This document shows, one piece after another, positions 14,322 to 17,253 of a stretch of 17,253 bases of DNA. Source of the stretch: ZC4RG20 sp036381515. GTDB taxonomy: Bacteria; Pseudomonadota; Gammaproteobacteria; Steroidobacterales; Rariloculaceae. The DNA lies in assembly GCA_036381515.1 (NCBI GenBank), contig DASVCR010000094.1:1-17253 (forward strand), in the 5' to 3' direction. The position numbers and the translations under genes are program-made. Under the pieces are notes generated by a model. The model had not been told where the DNA came from. It made no database searches and saw only the letters and a list, made by a program, of their open reading frames with translations. Each line of letters starts with the position of its first letter. Within the stretch, counting starts at the first letter, position 1.

Positions 14322-17000
14322 ATGTCCTTCGAGCAGTGGCCTTATATCGTTCGAATGCGCCTGCGTACGCTCCTGCGACGCGGCGCGGTCGAGCAGGAGC
14401 TCGACGACGAGCTGCGCTACCACGTCGAGCGGCAGATCGAGGAAAACATCGCGTCCGGCATGCCGGCGGACGAGGCGCGCCGGGCGGCGTTGCGCGCCCT
14501 CGGCCGCATCGAGCGGCGCAAGGACGAGTGTCGTGACGCATGGGGGATCACGCTGCTCGATCACCTCGCGCGGGACGCGCGGCAGGCGCTTCGCGCGCTC
14601 CGACGCGACGTCGGGTTCACGGTCGGCGTCCTCGCGCTGCTGTCGCTCGGCATCGGCGCGAACGCGGCGGTCTTCTCGATCGTCGACGGCATTCTGCTCG
14701 AGCCTCTTCCCTATCCCGAGCCCGAGCGCCTGTTCGTCGTGCGGGAGCTCACGCCCGAGCGCAGCAGCGACACGCGCTCCGTGAACGGGCTGCACTTTCA
14801 CGAGTGGCGGCGCGCGTGCGACTGCTTCACCGGGATCGCGCTCGCCGAGTACGTCCAGCAGTTGAACCTTTCCGCGGGCGGCGAGCCCGAGCGCGTTCCA
14901 ACCGTACGCGTGACCCCGAACGCGTTCCCGGTGCTCGGCGTCTCCGCACAGCTCGGCCGAACCCTCGTGCCGGGCGACGAGGACGCGGGCGAGTCGGCGC
15001 CGATCGTCATCAGCGACGGGCTGTGGCGGCGGCGCTTTGGCGCGGCCCCCGACGTCATCGGCCGATCCATCGAGCTCGACGGCGTCCCGTCCGTGATCGT
15101 CGGCGTGCTGCCGAAGGGCTTCGAGCATCACTGGGGACGCGAAGATTCGCGCGTCGACGTCTACCGGGCCTGGGACGCCGCTCCGCAGGACTGGTGGGGC
15201 TGGACGAACAACTACAGCTACAGCGCGCTCGCGCGCCTGGAGGAGGGGATGTCCGCCGACGAGGCGCTCGAGCGGCTGAATGCGGTGCAGGCGGCGATCG
15301 CCGACGAGCACTTCCGCGACACGGAGTGGCGCGCCGTGAGCCTCGAAGCCGTGCTGATTCCGCTGCACGAATGGGTGACCGGCGAAAGCCGGGACGGCCT
15401 GCTGATGCTCCTCGCCGGTGTCGCCGCCGCGCTGCTCGTCGCGTGCGTGAATATCGCGAACCTGATGCTCGCGCGCGCGACCGAGCGCACGCGTGAGGCC
15501 GGCATCCGCGGCGCGCTCGGCGCATCGCGCACCGCGATCTTCCGCGGCTCGCTGATCGAAAGCGGTCTTCTCGCCGGGGCCGGCGCCGCCGCGGGCGTCG
15601 TGATCGCGTTCGTCGGTGTCCGTCTCTTCACGTCGCTGGCCGGAGCGGGTTTGCCGCGCGCCGCGTCCGTCGAGCTCGACGGCTCCGTGCTCGCGGCCGT
15701 CGTCGCGCTCGCCGTCGGCTCGACCTTCGCGTTCGGGCTGCTGCCCGCGCTGCAGATGACGCGCGTCGATCCGCAGCGCGCGCTCAAGACCTCCGGCCGG
15801 TCCTTCACGGAGTCCTCAGAACGGGCCGGAGCGCGACAGGCGCTCGTCTCGATCGAAGTCGCGCTCAGCACGGCGCTCCTGATCGTCGCGGGACTTCTGC
15901 TGACGAGCTTCGTGCGCCTCGGCGGCGTCGAGCGCGGATTCAACGCGGAGAACGTCCTCACGGCCGAGATCGGGCTGCCGTTCGCGCGGTATCCCGACGA
16001 CGACGCACGCCTCCGCTTCTACCAGTCTCTGCTCGAGCGGCTCGACGCGGAGCCGCGCGTCGTCGCGGCAGGCGTCACGAGCGCGTTGCCGCTGTCCGGC
16101 ACGAACTGGGGCTCGACGGCGCTGCCGCTCGGCGCGAATCCGCCGGCGGAAGAACGCCCGCGGATCGAGTACCGCTTCGTGTCGCCGGGGTATCTCGAGG
16201 CGATGGGCATCCCGATCCTGGCCGGGCGCTCGCTCGCGCCGCGCGAGTACCGCGATTACGTCGCGGTGATCTCCGAGCGCACCGCAATGCAGGTTTGGGG
16301 GGAGCCTCGGCCCCTCGGCCGGCGCTTTCACATGGGCGACCCGGATGAGCCGACGTACGAGGTCGTCGGCATCGTGCCGGACGTGCCGTCGGAGGATCTC
16401 GCCGTGGAGCCTGCGCCGATCGTGTACGCGCCGCTGGCCGCGACGCCCGGCATCGTCTTCCCGATCGCCTCGGTCTCCGTGCGCACCGCGGGCGACCCTG
16501 CCGCGGCCGCGGGTCTCCTTCGCGAAGCGGTCCGCTCACTCGACCCGGGCCTCGCGATCGGACAGCTGCGGACGATGTCCGAGATCGAAGCGTCCACGCT
16601 CGCCGAGCGGCGCTTCCAGCTCGTGCTCGTCGTCGCGTTCGGCGCCGCGTCGCTGCTGATCGCGGCGCTCGGCACGTATGCCGTCTTGTCGTACGGCGTC
16701 GCGAGCCGCGAGCAGGAGCTGGCCGTCCGCCTCGCGCTCGGTGCGCCGGCGAACGCGGTCCGTTCGCTCGTGCTGCGGCAGGGCCTGCGCCCCGTGCTCG
16801 TCGGCCTCGCCGCCGGCATCGCCGTGGCGTGGCTGTCGGGCGGCCTGCTGTCGAGCCTGCTCTACGCGGTCGCGCCCGGCGACCCCGCGATCCTCGCGAC
16901 CGTCGCCGCGGTCACGCTGATCGCCGCGCTGCTCGCGTGCTGGCTGCCGGCGCACAAGGCCGGGCGAATGCCCTTGCTCGACTCGCTGCGCTACGAGTGA
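14322..17000 (+). CDS. ADOP-type orphan ABC permease with N-terminal prefix domain, long form
   Basis: The 892-residue protein is a duplicated FtsX/MacB-like permease. Residues 1-75 are the prefix domain of PadR-linked members (RTLLRRGAVEQELDDELRYHVE, then GMPADEARRAALRALGRIE and CRDAWG). The first helix is GVLALLSLGIGANAAVFSI (about 102-120), followed by EPLPYPEPERL. FtsX blocks are at about 359-450 (CVNIANLMLARATERTREAG) and 766-892 (LAVRLALGAPANAVRSLVLR), with a central helix near 505 starting the second periplasmic unit. It ends LLDSLRYE. No ATPase is encoded next to it, as is usual for this family; the transported substrate is unknown. Frame continuity from 14175 upstream is only overlap with padR, and 14322 is the start that gives the prefix domain. 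Confidence 0.92.
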   Translation: MSFEQWPYIVRMRLRTLLRRGAVEQELDDELRYHVERQIEENIASGMPADEARRAALRALGRIERRKDECRDAWGITLLDHLARDARQALRALRRDVGFTVGVLALLSLGIGANAAVFSIVDGILLEPLPYPEPERLFVVRELTPERSSDTRSVNGLHFHEWRRACDCFTGIALAEYVQQLNLSAGGEPERVPTVRVTPNAFPVLGVSAQLGRTLVPGDEDAGESAPIVISDGLWRRRFGAAPDVIGRSIELDGVPSVIVGVLPKGFEHHWGREDSRVDVYRAWDAAPQDWWGWTNNYSYSALARLEEGMSADEALERLNAVQAAIADEHFRDTEWRAVSLEAVLIPLHEWVTGESRDGLLMLLAGVAAALLVACVNIANLMLARATERTREAGIRGALGASRTAIFRGSLIESGLLAGAGAAAGVVIAFVGVRLFTSLAGAGLPRAASVELDGSVLAAVVALAVGSTFAFGLLPALQMTRVDPQRALKTSGRSFTESSERAGARQALVSIEVALSTALLIVAGLLLTSFVRLGGVERGFNAENVLTAEIGLPFARYPDDDARLRFYQSLLERLDAEPRVVAAGVTSALPLSGTNWGSTALPLGANPPAEERPRIEYRFVSPGYLEAMGIPILAGRSLAPREYRDYVAVISERTAMQVWGEPRPLGRRFHMGDPDEPTYEVVGIVPDVPSEDLAVEPAPIVYAPLAATPGIVFPIASVSVRTAGDPAAAAGLLREAVRSLDPGLAIGQLRTMSEIEASTLAERRFQLVLVVAFGAASLLIAALGTYAVLSYGVASREQELAVRLALGAPANAVRSLVLRQGLRPVLVGLAAGIAVAWLSGGLLSSLLYAVAPGDPAILATVAAVTLIAALLACWLPAHKAGRMPLLDSLRYE

Positions 17001-17087
17001 CGAGCGCGTCGCGGACGAAAGACGACGGGCGCACGGCGAGGTCGTCGAGCGGTGACGGGCGAGCGGCACGAGTCGGGCCGGGAGCGC

Positions 17088-17253
17088 TTAGCGCAATGAC
17101 GAGATCCGTTCGATCGCCCGCGGTCTCTCCGCCTCGAGCTCCCTGATTCTCACTTCGATCGGCGGCACCTCGGCCACGCCCACCGGCTGCCCCCTCGGCA
17201 CGTAGACCTGCATAAGCTGGCCGTTGCGAGTGATCTCGACGAGTGCGTTCGTT
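17088..17253 (-). CDS. C-terminal fragment of an unidentified protein, cut by the window edge
   Basis: A leftward frame enters from the right edge and ends at TAA (17090-17088), giving 54 residues. The beginning, ALVEITRNGQLMQVYVPRGQ, reads as ordinary beta-structure, and the end, EVRIRELEAERPRAIERISS, as a charged helix. The composition looks like real coding sequence and not a shadow frame, and it is convergent with the permease gene. The family cannot be named from this piece. The gap 17001-17087 shows no clear terminator. Confidence 0.55.
   Translation of the reverse strand, partial: TNALVEITRNGQLMQVYVPRGQPVGVAEVPPIEVRIRELEAERPRAIERISSLR

Overview
This is a high-GC, gene-dense bacterial chromosome segment with no phage, IS, CRISPR, rRNA or tRNA signal that I can see. 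The best lineage clue is a UbiM-type ubiquinone hydroxylase, which points to a ubiquinone-making proteobacterium. Two large orphan FtsX/MacB-type permeases of the ADOP kind, one paired with a PadR regulator, are typical of Acidobacteriota but also occur in environmental Gammaproteobacteria. Two near-consensus sigma-54 promoters fit a proteobacterium. My inference is an uncultured or environmental gammaproteobacterium; this is not proven.

Layout. 1-667 (+): the 3' part of a DUF4019 lipoprotein gene and a small two-helix membrane protein gene. 747-799: a strong inverted repeat between convergent genes. 3315-859 (-): hsp20, archease and rtcB, closely spaced and probably one transcript, so a small heat-shock chaperone sits with the RtcB RNA ligase and its activating partner. 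A sigma-32-like promoter lies upstream at 3456-3430. 5996-3510 (-): a soluble orphan hybrid-free sensor histidine kinase (three PAS, GAF, HisKA, HATPase). A 28-bp motif is repeated upstream of both hsp20 and the kinase, suggesting common control. 6304-8835 (+): an ADOP permease behind a perfect-spacing sigma-54 promoter. 8938-10278 (+): ubiM, whose end overlaps a convergent GFA-family gene.

11787-10190 (-): a leftward group of a hypothetical lipoprotein, a MAPEG membrane protein and a GFA/CENP-V-type zinc protein. 11998-13155 (+): a bactofilin-like lipoprotein with a polytopic membrane tail, behind a second sigma-54 promoter. 13346-13849 (+): a DinB-family protein. 13981-17000 (+): a PadR repressor and a second, larger ADOP permease, nearly overlapping. 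17253-17088 (-): the C-terminal end of an unidentified gene running off the right edge.

Taken together the genes lean toward stress and envelope maintenance: protein and RNA repair (Hsp20, archease, RtcB), sensing (the kinase), envelope transport or remodelling (two ADOP permeases, bactofilin-like protein, lipoproteins), thiol or detoxification-type families (GFA, MAPEG, DinB) and quinone synthesis (UbiM). The most interesting material is regulatory: the shared hsp20/kinase motif, the two sigma-54 promoters and the PadR promoter dyad. I found no convincing new multi-gene system.
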